Below are positions 17,587 through 27,868 of a DNA stretch of 64,000 nt, in pieces; the first letter of the stretch is position 1; the number at the start of each line of letters is the position of its first letter. The position numbers were made by a program, and so were the translations under genes. The notes under the pieces were generated by a model. The model was given only the letters and a program-made list of their open reading frames with translations, ran no database searches and was not told the origin of the DNA. The stretch is from Tepidiphilus sp. J10. Its GTDB lineage: Bacteria > Pseudomonadota > Gammaproteobacteria > Burkholderiales > Thiobacillaceae. The stretch is from NCBI GenBank assembly GCA_945897955.1, contig CAMDGQ010000004.1, positions 19,920 to 83,919 on the forward strand, given 5' to 3'.

Positions 17587-18066
17587 ATGTTCAAAATCCC
17601 CGTCTCTGTTCTGGTTGTCATCCATACCGCCGACCTGCAAGTGCTGCTGCTCGAACGCGCCGATGCGCCCGGCCTTTGGCAGTCCGTGACCGGCAGCCAG
17701 GAAGCGGGCGAATCGCTGCGTCAAACCGCGATTCGGGAGGTGAAGGAAGAAACCGGAATTGACGCCGCCGCCTGCACCCTGAGCGATTGGCGCATGCGTA
17801 ATCAGTTCGGGATTTTCCCGCGCTGGCGCCACCGCTACGCGCCGGGCGTGACGCATAACAGCGAGCATGTGTTCGGCTTGCTGCTGCCGAAATCCTGCGA
17901 GGTAACGTTGTCTGCGCGCGAACACCTGAATCAGGTCTGGTTGCCGCACGATCAGGCCGCCGACAAGTGCTTTTCCTGGAGCAATGCGGCAGCGATACGG
18001 CGCTTGCCGGTGCTCGCGCAGGCTCTATCCGGTGCAGATCATGTTGAAACCGGCTGTAAAACCTGA
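17587..18066 (+). CDS. nudB: Dihydroneopterin triphosphate diphosphatase
   Basis: Nudix hydrolase that removes pyrophosphate from dihydroneopterin triphosphate, an early step of folate synthesis. The Nudix box is complete (G-S-Q-E-A-G-E, then REVKEETGI), and the surrounding text (SVLVVIHT, LLERADAPGLWQSVTGS, FPRWRHRYAPGVTHNSEHVF) matches E. coli NudB closely. I chose the ATG at 17587 since it aligns with the start of the family; an upstream frame to 17521 would add 22 unrelated residues. It is monocistronic and ends in a bidirectional terminator shared with pnp. Confidence 0.9.
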   Translation: MFKIPVSVLVVIHTADLQVLLLERADAPGLWQSVTGSQEAGESLRQTAIREVKEETGIDAAACTLSDWRMRNQFGIFPRWRHRYAPGVTHNSEHVFGLLLPKSCEVTLSAREHLNQVWLPHDQAADKCFSWSNAAAIRRLPVLAQALSGADHVETGCKT

Positions 18067-18122
18067 AATCAGCCCATCCAATACAGAACCGCAATGCATG
18101 CCAGCCAAGTCCGCCTGGTTGC

Positions 18123-18153
18123 AAAAAAAAGCGGCCCATGGGGCCGCTTTTTT
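18123..18153. terminator. Bidirectional Rho-independent terminator (nudB/pnp)
   Basis: An A-run (18123-18130), 7-bp stem GCGGCCC/GGGCCGC (18131-18137 with 18141-18147) and a T-run (18148-18153) lie between the convergent nudB and pnp genes. The structure works on both strands and ends both transcripts. Confidence 0.9.
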
Positions 18154-18170
18154 AGACTGGCATCAGTCTG

Positions 18171-20303
18171 TTATGACGCGTCGACGGGGGCTTCAGCGGC
18201 CGGATGTGCGGGTTGAACCGGCACTTCGATCAAGGCTTTCATGGACAAGCGCATGCGACCCTTTTCGTCGGTCTCAAGAACTTTGACCTGTACCGCCTGA
18301 CCTTCCTTGAGATGGTCGGTAACCGCGTTGACACGCTGGTGGGCGATCTGGGAGATATGCAGCAAGCCATCCTTGCCGGGCAGCACATTGACGATGGCGC
18401 CGAAATCCAGGATTTTCAGCACGGTGCCGTCATAGACACGACCTACCTCGACTTCGGCGGTGATGTCCTCGATCCGCTTCCTGGCCAATTCACCGGCTTC
18501 GGTACTGGTGCAGGCAATCTTGATGTTGCCGCTTTCGTCGATGTCGATCTGGGTGCCGGTTTCTTCGGTCAAGGCGCGAATGGTCGCGCCGCCCTTGCCG
18601 ATCACGTCACGAATCTTCTCGGGATTGATCTTCATGCTGATGATGCGCGGCGCATAGGCGCTCATCTCGTGCGGGCCGGATTCGGCCTGCTGCATGATGC
18701 CGAGAATGTGCAAACGGGCTTCTTTCGCCTGCGTCAGCGCTACCTGCATGATCTCCTTGGTGATGCCGGTGATCTTGATGTCCATTTGCAGCGCATTGAC
18801 GCCATTGGCAGTACCTGCCACCTTGAAGTCCATGTCGCCAAGGTGATCTTCATCCCCCAGGATGTCGGTCAGCACGGCGAAACGGTTGCCATCCTTGATC
18901 AGGCCCATTGCAATGCCCGCAACGTGATCCTTCATCGGCACACCTGCATCCATCAGCGCCAGGCTGCCGCCGCAAACGGATGCCATCGAGGAGGAGCCAT
19001 TCGATTCTGTGATTTCCGAAACCACACGAATCGCATAACCAAAATCTTCCTTGCTGGGCAGGCAAGCCACCAGAGAGCGCTTTGCCAGGCGGCCATGGCC
19101 GATTTCACGACGTTTCGGCGTACCCACGCGTCCGGTTTCGCCGGTCGCGAAGGGGGGCATGTTGTAGTGCAGCATGAAGTGGTCGTGATAACCACCGGTC
19201 AGGGCTTCGATAGTCTGCTCGTCGCGGCTGGTGCCCAGCGTGGCGACAACCAGCGCCTGGGTTTCACCACGCGTGAACAGGGCGGAGCCGTGCGTGCGCG
19301 GCAAAACGCCGGTGCGGATGGTGATCGGACGTACGGTGCGGGTATCGCGACCGTCAATGCGGGGCTCCCCGGCCAGGATCCGGCTGCGCACCACTTTCGC
19401 TTCCAGGCTGTGGAACAGGTCTTTCACCACGTTGGCCTGGGCGGTATCCATGCCGTCATTGAGCATGGCGGCAAAGACGCGGCTGCGGACTTCGTCAACG
19501 GCAGCCTGGCGGGCCTGCTTCTGTTTGATCGAATAGGCCTTCGACAGGTCGTCGCCACACAGGCTGTTCATCTGGTCGAGCAACGCGGTCGGGGTTTCCG
19601 GCGGCGTCCATTCCCATGCATCCTTGCCGGCTTCGTCGGTCAGATCGTTGATAGCTTCAATCGCGGCCTGCATCTGGTCATGGCCGAATACGACGGCGCC
19701 AAGCATCACTTCTTCCGACAACTGATCGGCTTCGGATTCCACCATCAGGACGGCACTATCCGTGCCTGCCACGACCAGATCCAGCTTGGACAGCTTGAGT
19801 TCGGCTTGCGTCGGGTTGAGCACATATTGACCGTCGATGTAACCGACACGCGCGGCGCCAAGCGGGCCGCTGAACGGCAAGCCCGACAAAGCCAGTGCGG
19901 CGGACGCGCCAATCAGCGCCGGAATGTCGGAATCGACTTCCGGATTGGACGAGAGAACGGTGGCGATGATCTGGACTTCATTGAAGAAGCCATCCGGAAA
20001 CAGCGGGCGAATCGGGCGGTCGATCAGGCGGGAGGTCAGCGTTTCCTTCTCGGTGGGCTTGCCTTCACGCTTGAAGAAGCCGCCGGGGATACGGCCTGCC
20101 GCGTAACTCTTTTCCTGATAATCGACAGTCAGCGGAAAAAAATCCTGGCCGGGCTTGACTTCGTTCTTGGCCACCACGGTAACCAGCACCACGGTGTCGT
20201 CCATGTTCACCATCACCGCGCCGGTGGCTTGGCGCGCAATTTCGCTGGTTTCCAGGGTGACCTGGTGGCGACCGTACTGAAATGTCTTCTTGACCGGATT
20301 CAC
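18171..20303 (-). CDS. pnp: Polynucleotide phosphorylase
   Basis: 3'-5' phosphorolytic exoribonuclease of the RNA degradosome. The 710 residues comprise two RNase PH domains (about 5-230 and 310-540) joined by a helical domain, then a KH domain ([12 protein letters not shown], about 560-615) and an S1 domain ([16 protein letters not shown], about 620-690). The start is a GTG at 20303 with a purine-rich GAGAG sequence 5 bases before it. It is the last gene of the rimP-nusA-infB-rbfA-truB-rpsO-pnp series, 107 bases after rpsO. That gap can fold into two hairpins, as in E. coli, where RNase III and PNPase itself control the message. Confidence 0.97.
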   Translation of the reverse strand: MNPVKKTFQYGRHQVTLETSEIARQATGAVMVNMDDTVVLVTVVAKNEVKPGQDFFPLTVDYQEKSYAAGRIPGGFFKREGKPTEKETLTSRLIDRPIRPLFPDGFFNEVQIIATVLSSNPEVDSDIPALIGASAALALSGLPFSGPLGAARVGYIDGQYVLNPTQAELKLSKLDLVVAGTDSAVLMVESEADQLSEEVMLGAVVFGHDQMQAAIEAINDLTDEAGKDAWEWTPPETPTALLDQMNSLCGDDLSKAYSIKQKQARQAAVDEVRSRVFAAMLNDGMDTAQANVVKDLFHSLEAKVVRSRILAGEPRIDGRDTRTVRPITIRTGVLPRTHGSALFTRGETQALVVATLGTSRDEQTIEALTGGYHDHFMLHYNMPPFATGETGRVGTPKRREIGHGRLAKRSLVACLPSKEDFGYAIRVVSEITESNGSSSMASVCGGSLALMDAGVPMKDHVAGIAMGLIKDGNRFAVLTDILGDEDHLGDMDFKVAGTANGVNALQMDIKITGITKEIMQVALTQAKEARLHILGIMQQAESGPHEMSAYAPRIISMKINPEKIRDVIGKGGATIRALTEETGTQIDIDESGNIKIACTSTEAGELARKRIEDITAEVEVGRVYDGTVLKILDFGAIVNVLPGKDGLLHISQIAHQRVNAVTDHLKEGQAVQVKVLETDEKGRMRLSMKALIEVPVQPAHPAAEAPVDAS

Positions 20304-20338
20304 GCTGCTCTCTTCCTAATCTATCTGCTTACGGATAT

Positions 20339-20385
20339 CGCGCCGCAATGTTATGGCGCGCTGCATTGCACGACCCGCTCGGGCC
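20339..20385 (-). promoter_or_regulatory. Hairpins in the pnp leader
   Basis: Between rpsO and pnp the minus-strand RNA can form a CGCGCC/GGCGCG stem (20339-20344 with 20355-20360) and a shorter GGCCC/GGGTC stem (20381-20385 with 20372-20376). Place and shape suit an RNase III-processed autoregulatory leader as known for E. coli pnp. This is inferred by position only. Confidence 0.4.
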
Positions 20386-20410
20386 GATGACTGACGACTA
20401 ACGGGGAAAT

Positions 20411-20680
20411 TTACTTGCGCAGGCCCAGACGTTGAATCAACTGGGTGTAGCTGGCGGCGCTTTCACCCTTCAGATAGTCGAGCAGACGGCGGCGGCGGCT
20501 GACCATCTTGAGCAGTCCACGGCGGGAATGGTGATCTTTGGCATGTGTCTTGAAGTGGCCGGTCAGATCATTGATACGGGCGGTCAGCAAGGCGACCTGT
20601 ACTTCGGGAGACCCGGTATCAGCGGCGGCGCGCTGGTAATCCTGAACAATCTGGGCCTTCTGGGTGGTGGTAACGCTCAT
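20411..20680 (-). CDS. rpsO: 30S ribosomal protein S15
   Basis: Primary 16S rRNA-binding protein that organises the central domain of the small subunit. The 89-residue length and sequence ([47 protein letters not shown]) match the family throughout. I chose ATG 20680 because it gives the standard length and has GGAG about 9 bases upstream; a longer frame exists but is not conserved. It lies between truB and pnp, the usual order. S15 often represses its own translation in other bacteria, but I see no clear pseudoknot by eye. Confidence 0.97.
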   Translation of the reverse strand: MSVTTTQKAQIVQDYQRAAADTGSPEVQVALLTARINDLTGHFKTHAKDHHSRRGLLKMVSRRRRLLDYLKGESAASYTQLIQRLGLRK

Positions 20681-20754
20681 TTGGGATACTCCGACGAAAA
20701 ACGCGGATTCTACTCGCGCGGGGTTGATTTTCTCAAGCAATTCATGGGGCTAAA

Positions 20755-21669
20755 TCAGGATGCGAGCAAACGTCTGGGCGCGACCTTGCCGTCCTGGTTG
20801 ACTTCACCAACGCCAAGGAAGCGTCCGTCAGGCGCATATAACCGAAAGCGCTGACCGATCGTCAGGCGTGGCAGCCAGATGGGCTGGCCATGACAAATTT
20901 GCCAGGTGGCCTCGATGTCGAGCGGTAACGCAGTCAAGGCTTCGACCATGATATCGGCCGGCATGAGTCGGTTGTCGAGCTCGGCTTCCGGCATTGCCGC
21001 GAGGCCTTCCAGAGTTTGCGCCTGCTCTATTCGGAAGGGGCCGACTGCGGTCCGACGCAGGCCTTGCAGATGCGCGCCGCACCCCAGCACTTCGCCCAGA
21101 TCATCGGCCAGCGCGCGGACGTAGAAACCTTTTCCGGAATGCACGCGCAGGCTGCACAGATCGCCCGAGAAGGTTTCGATCTCCAGCGCATGCACGGAGA
21201 CACGTCGCGCTTTGCGCTCGATTTCGATGCCTTTTCGCGCGTATTCATACAGCGGCCGACCGCCATGTTTGAGTGCGGAATGCATGGGCGGCACTTGTTC
21301 GATCTCGCCTATGAAACCAGTCAGGGCGACGAGAAGCTCGTCCTTGCTGACGTTGACCGGATGTTCGCCGATCACTTCGCCTTCCGGGTCGCCGCTGCTG
21401 GTGCGTACTCCGAGCTTGACCAGCGCCAGGTATTCCTTGTCGGCATCGAGCAGGAATTGAGAAAACTTGGTGGCTTCCCCCAAACAGAGCGGCAACAGTC
21501 CGGTGGCAAAGGGATCCAGCGTGCCGGTATGACCGGCCTTTTCCGCTCGGTATAGACGCTTGGCCTTTTGCAGCGCAGTGTTGGAACTCAGCCCGACCGG
21601 CTTGTCCAGCAGCAGGACGCCGTCAACCTTGCGTTTCACCGGTTTAGGGCTTGTCGCTGGCTTCTGCAT
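20755..21669 (-). CDS. truB: tRNA pseudouridine-55 synthase
   Basis: Converts U55 in the T-loop of tRNAs to pseudouridine. The 304-residue protein has the catalytic aspartate in HTGTLDPFATGLLPLCLG and the start GVLLLDKPVGLSSN, followed by a C-terminal PUA-like domain. Two ATGs two codons apart are possible; 21669 has AGGA at good spacing, 21675 does not. It overlaps the end of rbfA by 26 bases, which suggests translational coupling. Length and order are normal. Confidence 0.95.
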   Translation of the reverse strand: MQKPATSPKPVKRKVDGVLLLDKPVGLSSNTALQKAKRLYRAEKAGHTGTLDPFATGLLPLCLGEATKFSQFLLDADKEYLALVKLGVRTSSGDPEGEVIGEHPVNVSKDELLVALTGFIGEIEQVPPMHSALKHGGRPLYEYARKGIEIERKARRVSVHALEIETFSGDLCSLRVHSGKGFYVRALADDLGEVLGCGAHLQGLRRTAVGPFRIEQAQTLEGLAAMPEAELDNRLMPADIMVEALTALPLDIEATWQICHGQPIWLPRLTIGQRFRLYAPDGRFLGVGEVNQDGKVAPRRLLAS

Positions 21670-22036
21670 CGTCATCCTGGGGGCGCAGGCGATCTTCCGC
21701 GACCGCCTGGTCGATCAAATGCGACAGATGTGCGCCGCGTTCGACTGACTCGTCGTAGTGGAAATTCAACTTCGGCACGGTACGGATACTCATCCGCTTG
21801 GCAAGCTCGGTGCGAAGGAATCCTGCCGCGCTGGCGAGGCCCTTGAGTGCCGCGTGATGATCCGGATTGAACGTAGTGAACCAGACTTTGGCATGCTCCA
21901 GATCAGAGGTTACATCGACAGCCGTGAATGACACGCCGATGCAGCGAGGATCTTTCATCTCACGCATGACGATCGAAGCCAGTTCCTGTCGGATCTGTTC
22001 GGCAACGCGGCGAGCGCGGGGGGAGTTGTTCGACAT
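21644..22036 (-). CDS. rbfA: Ribosome-binding factor A
   Basis: Assists maturation of the 16S rRNA 5' end in the 30S subunit and is important in the cold. It is 130 residues, with the KH-like core seen in RVAEQIRQELASIV, DPRCIGVSFTAVDVT and PKLNFHYDESVERGAHLS. I chose ATG 22036 because MSNNSPRARRV aligns with the family; a longer frame to 22117 runs across the upstream terminator. The acidic tail (RPQDDDAEASDKP) is not conserved. A strong terminator-like hairpin separates it from infB, so rbfA may have its own promoter or depend on readthrough. Confidence 0.95.
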   Translation of the reverse strand: MSNNSPRARRVAEQIRQELASIVMREMKDPRCIGVSFTAVDVTSDLEHAKVWFTTFNPDHHAALKGLASAAGFLRTELAKRMSIRTVPKLNFHYDESVERGAHLSHLIDQAVAEDRLRPQDDDAEASDKP

Positions 22037-22093
22037 GCGATTAACCTGACCAGGTGGGAATTGCAAAATATGACTGGATCGAGCCAGCGGCAA

Positions 22094-22128
22094 AAAAACG
22101 GCGGATGCCTTCAGCATCCGCCGTTTTT
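22094..22128. terminator. Terminator-like hairpin between infB and rbfA
   Basis: An 11-bp perfect stem (22098-22108 with 22114-22124, arm ACGGCGGATGC) is flanked by an A-run (22092-22098) and a T-run (22124-22128). It reads as a Rho-independent terminator on both strands, 17 bases after the infB stop and inside the usual nusA-infB-rbfA operon. It could reduce expression of the downstream genes. Confidence 0.8.
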
Positions 22129-22144
22129 CATCCTGGCAACTGTC

Positions 22145-24931
22145 TTACAACGTGCGCGCGACTTCGACCACTTCGTAGCACTCGAGTTGATCGCCTTCCT
22201 GAATATCGTTGAAGTTCTTCAGGTTCAGACCGCATTCGAAGCCGGCCTTGACATCACGCACATCGTCCTTGAATCGCTTGAGCGAATCCAGTTCGCCGTC
22301 ATGAACAACGACGTGTTCGCGCAACACGCGAACGCGGGCAGAGCGCTTCAACACACCATCAAGCACATAACAGCCGGCCACCGTGCCCACCTTGGTGATG
22401 CGGAATACCTGGCGAATTTCGGCCAGACCCAGCGCAACTTCCTTCTTCTCGGGCGACAGCATGCCACCCATCGCCGCCTTAACGTCATCCACTGCTTCAT
22501 AAATGATGTTGTAGTAACGCAGATCGACATCGGCAGATTCGGCCAGCTTGCGTGCCTGAGCATCGGCGCGCACGTTGAAACCGATGATCACCGCACCGGA
22601 TGCAATGGCCAGATTGATGTCCGACTCGGAAATGGCGCCCACAGCGGCGTGGATGATGTTGACCTTGACCTCGCTGGTGGAAAGTTTTGCCAACGCATGC
22701 GCCAAACCCTCGTAGGAACCTTGCATGTCGGCCTTGAGAATGATCGGCAACGACTTGGCTTCTTCGCCTTCGCCCATCTTCTCGAAGATATTCTCAAGTT
22801 TGGCCGCCTGCTTGCGAGCCAGCGTGACATCGCGGAATTTGCCTTGCCGGAACAATGCGATTTCGCGTGCCTTGCGCTCGTTCGGCAATACCAGCACATC
22901 CTCGCCGGCACCCGGCACGTCGGACAAACCCTGAATCTCCACCGGAATTGCCGGCCCTGCCGAGTCAACCGGTTTGCCGGTTTCATCCAGCATGGCGCGG
23001 ACACGACCAAAGGCGGAACCGGCAAGCACGACATCACCACGTTTCAACGTACCGGACTGCACCAGGATAGTCGCCACCGGACCGCGTCCCTTGTCGAGGC
23101 GAGATTCGATCACGACGCCCTTGGCGGGCGCATCGACCGGTGCTTTAAGCTCCAGCACTTCGGCCTGCAACAGAATGGCGTCGAGCAAAGCATCGAGACC
23201 CTTGCCGGTTTTTGCCGACACGTCGACGAACATCGCATCGCCGCCCCAATCTTCCGGCACAACACCTTCGTTGGAGATTTCCTGGCGAATTTTTTCCGGA
23301 TTGGCTTCCGGCTTGTCGATCTTGTTCACCGCCACGACGATCGGCACGTTGGCCGCCTTGGCATGGTGGATGGCTTCACGCGTCTGCGGCATGACACCAT
23401 CGTCGGCAGCCACCACCAGCACAACTAGGTCGGTCGCCTTGGCGCCGCGAGCCCGCATCGCGGTAAATGCTTCGTGACCAGGCGTATCCAGGAAGGTGAC
23501 CATGCCCTTGTCGGTTTCGACATGATAGGCGCCGATATGCTGGGTAATGCCCCCCGCTTCGCCGGCGGCAACCTTGGTACGTCGAATCGCATCCAGCAGC
23601 GAGGTCTTGCCATGGTCGACGTGGCCCATCACCGTGACTACCGGCGCGCGCGGCAACTGTTCCAGTTCGATGTGCTCTCCGCTTTCCTCCAGATAGGATT
23701 CCGGCGTATCAATCGCGGCAGGTTTGGCGATATGCCCCAGCTCCTCGACCAGAATCATCGCGGTGTCCTGGTCCAGGACTTGGTTGATGGTGACCATCGA
23801 GCCCATCTTCATCAACGCCTTGATCACTTCGGCCGCCTTCACCGACATCTTGTGGGCCAGATCCGCGACGCTGATGGTTTCGGGCACCATGACCTCGCGT
23901 ACAACGGTTTCCACCGGCGCTTGCTGCAAATGCTCGTGATGATCGGATTTATGACGCCCCTTCTTGCTCCGCCAGCCTTCGCCGCTGTCGGTTGCACCTC
24001 GAGTTTTGAGGCCCGGCCGTTTGCCGGCGACGGGTTCGTCCTTGCCTTTCTTGACAGCCGCCTTTTCCGGCTTTGGCTTGACTGAAGGTTTGACGCTGGG
24101 CCGAACTTCAGGTGCCTTGACTTCTACCGGCTTCGGCTCTGGGGGCGGCGCTTCCTTGGCCGCTTTGGCCGCATCTTCCGCGCGTCGTCTTGCAGCTTCG
24201 CGATCCTGTTTGGCCTTGTGCTCGGCCTCCTGAATCGCTCGCAATGCGGCATGCCGTTTGGCTTCCTGTTCCCGCGCCTGACGTTCGGCCGGGCTCAGGA
24301 TCGAAGGCCGCACGGCCGGCGTGGCAACCGGAAGCGCTTCTTCCTGTACAACTTCGGCCTTTTCTTCAACTACGGACGTCACCGCTTCTTCCGCACTTGC
24401 CGTCTCTACTTCGACCGGCGCAGGCACAGCCTCGACCGATTCCACAGTTTCCGGCTCGCCATGCACCGTCGCTTCCGATGCCACTTCAACGATGGGTTCT
24501 TCTACAGCTTCCGGCACGGCTTGAATCTCCGCCGCGACAACGACCGACTCTTCAGGCTGTTGTATGGCAGGAACCGGATGTTCCTCCGGCGCAACCTGCT
24601 CCTGCGGCAGCATTTCATGCACTACTGCGTCATGGCTGGCCCCTTCTCGCTTGATCAGCACCCGTTTTTTGCGCACTTCGACTTGCACAGTTCGTGTACG
24701 ACCGGAGCTGTCGGCGGTCTTGATTTCACTGGACTGCTTGCGCGTCAAGGTTATCTTGGTCTTCGGCTCTTGTGCGCCATGCTTGCCGCGCAGGTAATCC
24801 AGCAGCAGAGATTTGTCTGCATCACTCAGCGCATCACCGGCGCCTTTTACGGTTACCCCAGCCGCCTGCAGCTGCTTGACCAGCAGTGCAGGATCAACTT
24901 TGAGTTCAGTAGCGAACTGTTCGACGTTCAT
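22145..24931 (-). CDS. infB: Translation initiation factor IF-2
   Basis: GTPase that brings initiator tRNA to the ribosome. The 928 residues begin with the IF2 N-terminal domain ([12 protein letters not shown]), followed by a long low-complexity Ala/Glu/Val-rich and then Lys-rich region (about 90-330). After it come the G domain with [12 protein letters not shown] (G1), DTPGHEAF (G3) and NKIDKPEAN (G4), and the C-terminal domains II-IV. I chose ATG 24931, preceded by GAGGA at 6 bases; an upstream frame adds 12 codons not conserved. It begins 10 bases after nusA. An internal start giving a short IF2 form, as in enterobacteria, is possible but not shown. Confidence 0.97.
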   Translation of the reverse strand: MNVEQFATELKVDPALLVKQLQAAGVTVKGAGDALSDADKSLLLDYLRGKHGAQEPKTKITLTRKQSSEIKTADSSGRTRTVQVEVRKKRVLIKREGASHDAVVHEMLPQEQVAPEEHPVPAIQQPEESVVVAAEIQAVPEAVEEPIVEVASEATVHGEPETVESVEAVPAPVEVETASAEEAVTSVVEEKAEVVQEEALPVATPAVRPSILSPAERQAREQEAKRHAALRAIQEAEHKAKQDREAARRRAEDAAKAAKEAPPPEPKPVEVKAPEVRPSVKPSVKPKPEKAAVKKGKDEPVAGKRPGLKTRGATDSGEGWRSKKGRHKSDHHEHLQQAPVETVVREVMVPETISVADLAHKMSVKAAEVIKALMKMGSMVTINQVLDQDTAMILVEELGHIAKPAAIDTPESYLEESGEHIELEQLPRAPVVTVMGHVDHGKTSLLDAIRRTKVAAGEAGGITQHIGAYHVETDKGMVTFLDTPGHEAFTAMRARGAKATDLVVLVVAADDGVMPQTREAIHHAKAANVPIVVAVNKIDKPEANPEKIRQEISNEGVVPEDWGGDAMFVDVSAKTGKGLDALLDAILLQAEVLELKAPVDAPAKGVVIESRLDKGRGPVATILVQSGTLKRGDVVLAGSAFGRVRAMLDETGKPVDSAGPAIPVEIQGLSDVPGAGEDVLVLPNERKAREIALFRQGKFRDVTLARKQAAKLENIFEKMGEGEEAKSLPIILKADMQGSYEGLAHALAKLSTSEVKVNIIHAAVGAISESDINLAIASGAVIIGFNVRADAQARKLAESADVDLRYYNIIYEAVDDVKAAMGGMLSPEKKEVALGLAEIRQVFRITKVGTVAGCYVLDGVLKRSARVRVLREHVVVHDGELDSLKRFKDDVRDVKAGFECGLNLKNFNDIQEGDQLECYEVVEVARTL

Positions 24932-24941
24932 GATTTCCTCG

Positions 24942-26423
24942 TCAGGCCCCCGCCAGAATTGGCGCACGCGCGGTCATGATGAGCGACTTGGCCCGCTCAT
25001 CGCTCATGCCGATCAGCTCAACCAGCTCATCGACCGCCAGATCGGCCAGATCATTGGCGTTATTGATCCCTTTGGCATTCAGCGCTGCGGCGGTGTCTTC
25101 GTCCATGCCCGCTACGCTCATCAAGTCGGCCGACGCGCTTTCCACAGCCTCTTCCCGCACGATCGCATCTGTAAGCAATGCATCACGAGCACGAACGCGC
25201 AGTTCATTGACCGTTTCTTCACCAAAAGCCTCAATCTCCAGCATTTCAGCCAGTGGCACATAGGCCACTTCTTCCAGGCTGGTAAAGCCTTCTTCAACCA
25301 GCACTTGAGCTACATCTTCATCAACATCCAGCTTGACCATGAACATTTTGATCAGCCCGGATGCCTCCTGCTCGTGCTTCTGTTCGGCCTCTTGCACTGA
25401 CAGAATATTGATCGTCCAGCCGCACAACTCGGAGGCCAACCGCACATTTTGTCCATAGCGACCAATCGCTACCTCGACCTGATCCGGCTCGACGACCACA
25501 TCCATGGCATGCTTGTCTTCATCAACCACGATGCTCGACACCACGGCGGGAGACAGGGCATTGATGACGAATTGCGCCGGATCACTGGACCACAGAACGA
25601 TATCGACCCGTTCGCCATTGAGTTCGTTGGTTACCGCAGTAACACGCGTGCCACGCACACCGATGCAGGTTCCCTGCGGATCGACGCGAGGATCATTCGA
25701 CTTGACCGCGATCTTGGCGCGCATGCCGGGATCGCGAGCAGCCGCCTTGATTTCCACGATTCCCTCTTCCACCTCGGGCACTTCCAACCGGAACAATTCC
25801 ATAATGAATTGCGGCGCCGTGCGTGACAGCAGCAACTGCGGGCCGCGTCCACCACGTTCGGCACGAACCAGATAAGCCCGCACTCGATCACCGACGCGCA
25901 GATTCTCTTTTGGAATCATCTGATCTTTTTCAAGGCGCCCCTCAATGCGACCGGATTCGATCACCGCGCTGCCGCGTTCCATGCGTTTGACGGTTCCGGA
26001 TACCAGCGCGTCATTCCGAGAGAGAAAATCACTTAATACCTGCTCGCGCTCGGCATCCCGGATTTTCTGCAAAATGACCTGCTTGGCAGCTTGAGCACCA
26101 ATCCGACCGAAGTCCACGGCCTCTATGGGCTCTTCGATGAACTGACCAACTTCGATGTCCGGATTGATTTCCTTGGCTTCAAACAACAAATATTGCTGGT
26201 CAGGATTCTCCAGACCGGCTTCATCGGGCAACACTTCCCAGCAGCGGTACGCTTGGTATTCACCAGTCTTGTGGTCTATTTCGACCCGGACGTCGGCGTC
26301 TTCGGTAAAACGCTTCTTGGTGGCATGCGCCAGAGCCGACTCCAAGGCACCAAACACCACTTCCGGCGCTACATTTTTTTCACGCGCCAACGCATCCGCC
26401 AGCATCAAGATATCCCGACTCAT
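24942..26423 (-). CDS. nusA: Transcription termination/antitermination protein NusA
   Basis: Binds RNA polymerase, promotes pausing and hairpin termination, and takes part in rRNA antitermination. The 493 residues contain the N-terminal polymerase-binding domain (about 1-125), an S1 domain ([18 protein letters not shown]), KH1 and KH2 ([35 protein letters not shown]), and two C-terminal acidic repeats (about 365-490) typical of proteobacterial NusA. The start ATG has the strong site GGAGG 5 bases before. As in other bacteria it lies between rimP and infB. NusA is known to act on leader terminators of its own operon, which fits the hairpin before rimP. Confidence 0.97.
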   Translation of the reverse strand: MSRDILMLADALAREKNVAPEVVFGALESALAHATKKRFTEDADVRVEIDHKTGEYQAYRCWEVLPDEAGLENPDQQYLLFEAKEINPDIEVGQFIEEPIEAVDFGRIGAQAAKQVILQKIRDAEREQVLSDFLSRNDALVSGTVKRMERGSAVIESGRIEGRLEKDQMIPKENLRVGDRVRAYLVRAERGGRGPQLLLSRTAPQFIMELFRLEVPEVEEGIVEIKAAARDPGMRAKIAVKSNDPRVDPQGTCIGVRGTRVTAVTNELNGERVDIVLWSSDPAQFVINALSPAVVSSIVVDEDKHAMDVVVEPDQVEVAIGRYGQNVRLASELCGWTINILSVQEAEQKHEQEASGLIKMFMVKLDVDEDVAQVLVEEGFTSLEEVAYVPLAEMLEIEAFGEETVNELRVRARDALLTDAIVREEAVESASADLMSVAGMDEDTAAALNAKGINNANDLADLAVDELVELIGMSDERAKSLIMTARAPILAGA

Positions 26424-26514
26424 TGCATCCTCCGGGTCATTTTCAAGGTTGAATTGCTCTGAAACTGCTTTAAGACGAATAAGCCGCCAGCAATGACCAA
26501 TGCGCAGGTTGATT

Positions 26515-26976
26515 TCATTTTTTTCCTCGCACCGGTTTTTTTGGCTTTGTTTCGAAGTCTGGCGCCAGACGGGCGGAGTCGATCTCGGTCAGCGGAATTG
26601 CCACCATGACGGCTTCCACCTCCAGACTCAACATCCCCTCATCCAGACCACGAAGAATGCCGGTAAAACGCTTGCGTCCGTCGAGGGGCGCATGCAACCG
26701 AACATTGGCGCGCTCACCCACGAAGCGAACAAAGTCTGCCGGCTTCACCAGCGGTCGGTCCATACCTGGAGAAGACACCTCCAGCCGTTCGTAATCGATG
26801 TTTTCCACCATGAACATGCGAGTCAACTGATTGCTTACGCGTGCGCAGTCTTCCACCACGATGCCATCAGGCTTGTCGATGAATAGACGAAGCAGGCCGC
26901 CCCCGGCTCGCTCCAGCGCCACCAGTTCATAGCCCATGCCAGCAAGGGTAGGTTCGATAAGTGTCTGCAAATCCAT
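26515..26976 (-). CDS. rimP: Ribosome maturation factor RimP
   Basis: Helps assemble the 30S subunit. The 153-residue protein shows the conserved N-domain ([24 protein letters not shown] and [14 protein letters not shown]), the SSPGMDRPL motif, and the C-terminal Sm-like domain. It is the first gene of the nusA operon. The ATG at 26976 has no clear ribosome binding site; it starts 10 bases after the T-run of a hairpin, so initiation may be weak or depend on RNA folding. Ninety-one bases separate it from nusA. Confidence 0.95.
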   Translation of the reverse strand: MDLQTLIEPTLAGMGYELVALERAGGGLLRLFIDKPDGIVVEDCARVSNQLTRMFMVENIDYERLEVSSPGMDRPLVKPADFVRFVGERANVRLHAPLDGRKRFTGILRGLDEGMLSLEVEAVMVAIPLTEIDSARLAPDFETKPKKPVRGKK

Positions 26977-26985
26977 GATGTGAAA

Positions 26986-27007
26986 TAAAAAATGGGCCGA
27001 AGCCCAT
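26986..27007 (-). terminator. Hairpin with T-run in the rimP leader (terminator or attenuator)
   Basis: On the minus strand a 6-bp stem ATGGGC/GCCCAT with a TTCG tetraloop (26992-27007) runs into five Ts (26987-26991). It can end the transcript from the FixH-like gene (stop at 27080). It also lies between a TATAAT box and the rimP start codon, so it may act as an attenuator of the nusA operon. Confidence 0.65.
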
Positions 27008-27020
27008 AGAAAACTTGTTG

Positions 27021-27026
27021 ATTATA
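27021..27026 (-). promoter_or_regulatory. Possible -10 box of the rimP-nusA promoter
   Basis: A perfect TATAAT on the minus strand, 45 bases before the rimP ATG, in the only AT-rich stretch here. No good -35 box is found at 15-18 bases, so the promoter is uncertain. Confidence 0.4.
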
Positions 27027-27079
27027 TACGAATTTATTCCGTTCCAGCTACATACCTCTAGCCAGGCATACTGGATTGA

Positions 27080-27856
27080 TCATTCTCTGCCCAATGCACG
27101 CTCAAAAACGATCCGCTCACCGGCATATTCGAGTGTCAGCATGCTCAGCCACTCCCCCGCCGCAGGCAGCATGATGCTAGTTCGGTAACTTCCATCTGCG
27201 GCAGGCAGGAGGGAGTTCGCGCTCGGCATGGCCTGACCGGGCCTCCCCAACCCCAAGCTGACTGCAACATCGGGCACAGGCTGATTCTGCTTGTTGTTGA
27301 CCAACACAATCACCTCTCCGGACACCCCTGCCCGCAAGGAATCCAGCCCCACAACCTCAACATCCCATCCGAGGCGCGATAGTTTCTTCTCCATGTTGCG
27401 ATGGTGGGCGATGCTCTTGCTGGCTTCTTCGCCATGCGCAATGACGCCCGCGAATCCGGTATGAACCGTTTTCCCCTCGATATTCGGCAACAGCCATTGC
27501 GCAACCGATGGCGGGACGCCTTTGCCGGCGATATAGACGAAGCCTCCCAGGATCACTGTGATGATCACGAAAAACCCGATCAGCAACTTGGGTGCCCAAT
27601 GAATTTTTTCATAGGGCGCATCCCCGGACCCTCCAATCTGAAACAACAGCAAAGCAACTGTCGGGAATGCCACGATATGCATGGTCAGCACATCCAGTCC
27701 CGGCCAGCTTGTAGCCGAGTAAGCCATATAGGCAAAGCTGGGCAATACGGAAGCCAGCACTGCTGCCCAGAAATTGGACAATTTGAAGCTTCTCGCCACA
27801 CCGAAAAGAATCACGGTGAGCAACATGCCGCCGAAGATCGAAACAAATAAATTCAT
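27080..27856 (-). CDS. FixH/CcoH-like protein with three extra membrane segments
   Basis: 258 residues. The C-terminal part (about 88-258) looks like FixH/CcoH: one membrane helix (LLIGFFVIITVILGGFVYIA), then a periplasmic beta domain with conserved NNKQNQPVPDV-like text; such proteins help assemble cbb3 oxidase. In front stand about 85 residues with three further membrane helices (about 3-19, 28-48, 56-76), which ordinary CcoH (about 160-170 residues) lacks. It starts 12 bases after ccoG and follows the ccoNOQP genes, supporting an oxidase assembly role. The usual next gene, ccoI (copper ATPase), is missing. The assignment rests on weak similarity and context. Confidence 0.65.
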   Translation of the reverse strand: MNLFVSIFGGMLLTVILFGVARSFKLSNFWAAVLASVLPSFAYMAYSATSWPGLDVLTMHIVAFPTVALLLFQIGGSGDAPYEKIHWAPKLLIGFFVIITVILGGFVYIAGKGVPPSVAQWLLPNIEGKTVHTGFAGVIAHGEEASKSIAHHRNMEKKLSRLGWDVEVVGLDSLRAGVSGEVIVLVNNKQNQPVPDVAVSLGLGRPGQAMPSANSLLPAADGSYRTSIMLPAAGEWLSMLTLEYAGERIVFERALGRE

Positions 27857-27868
27857 GGCGGGGTCCGT

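Noticed and set aside
18204..20390. Very long open frame (728 codons) opposite to pnp
   Set aside because: It is a by-product of GC-rich codon use on the other strand; its translation shows no domain and pnp is certain.
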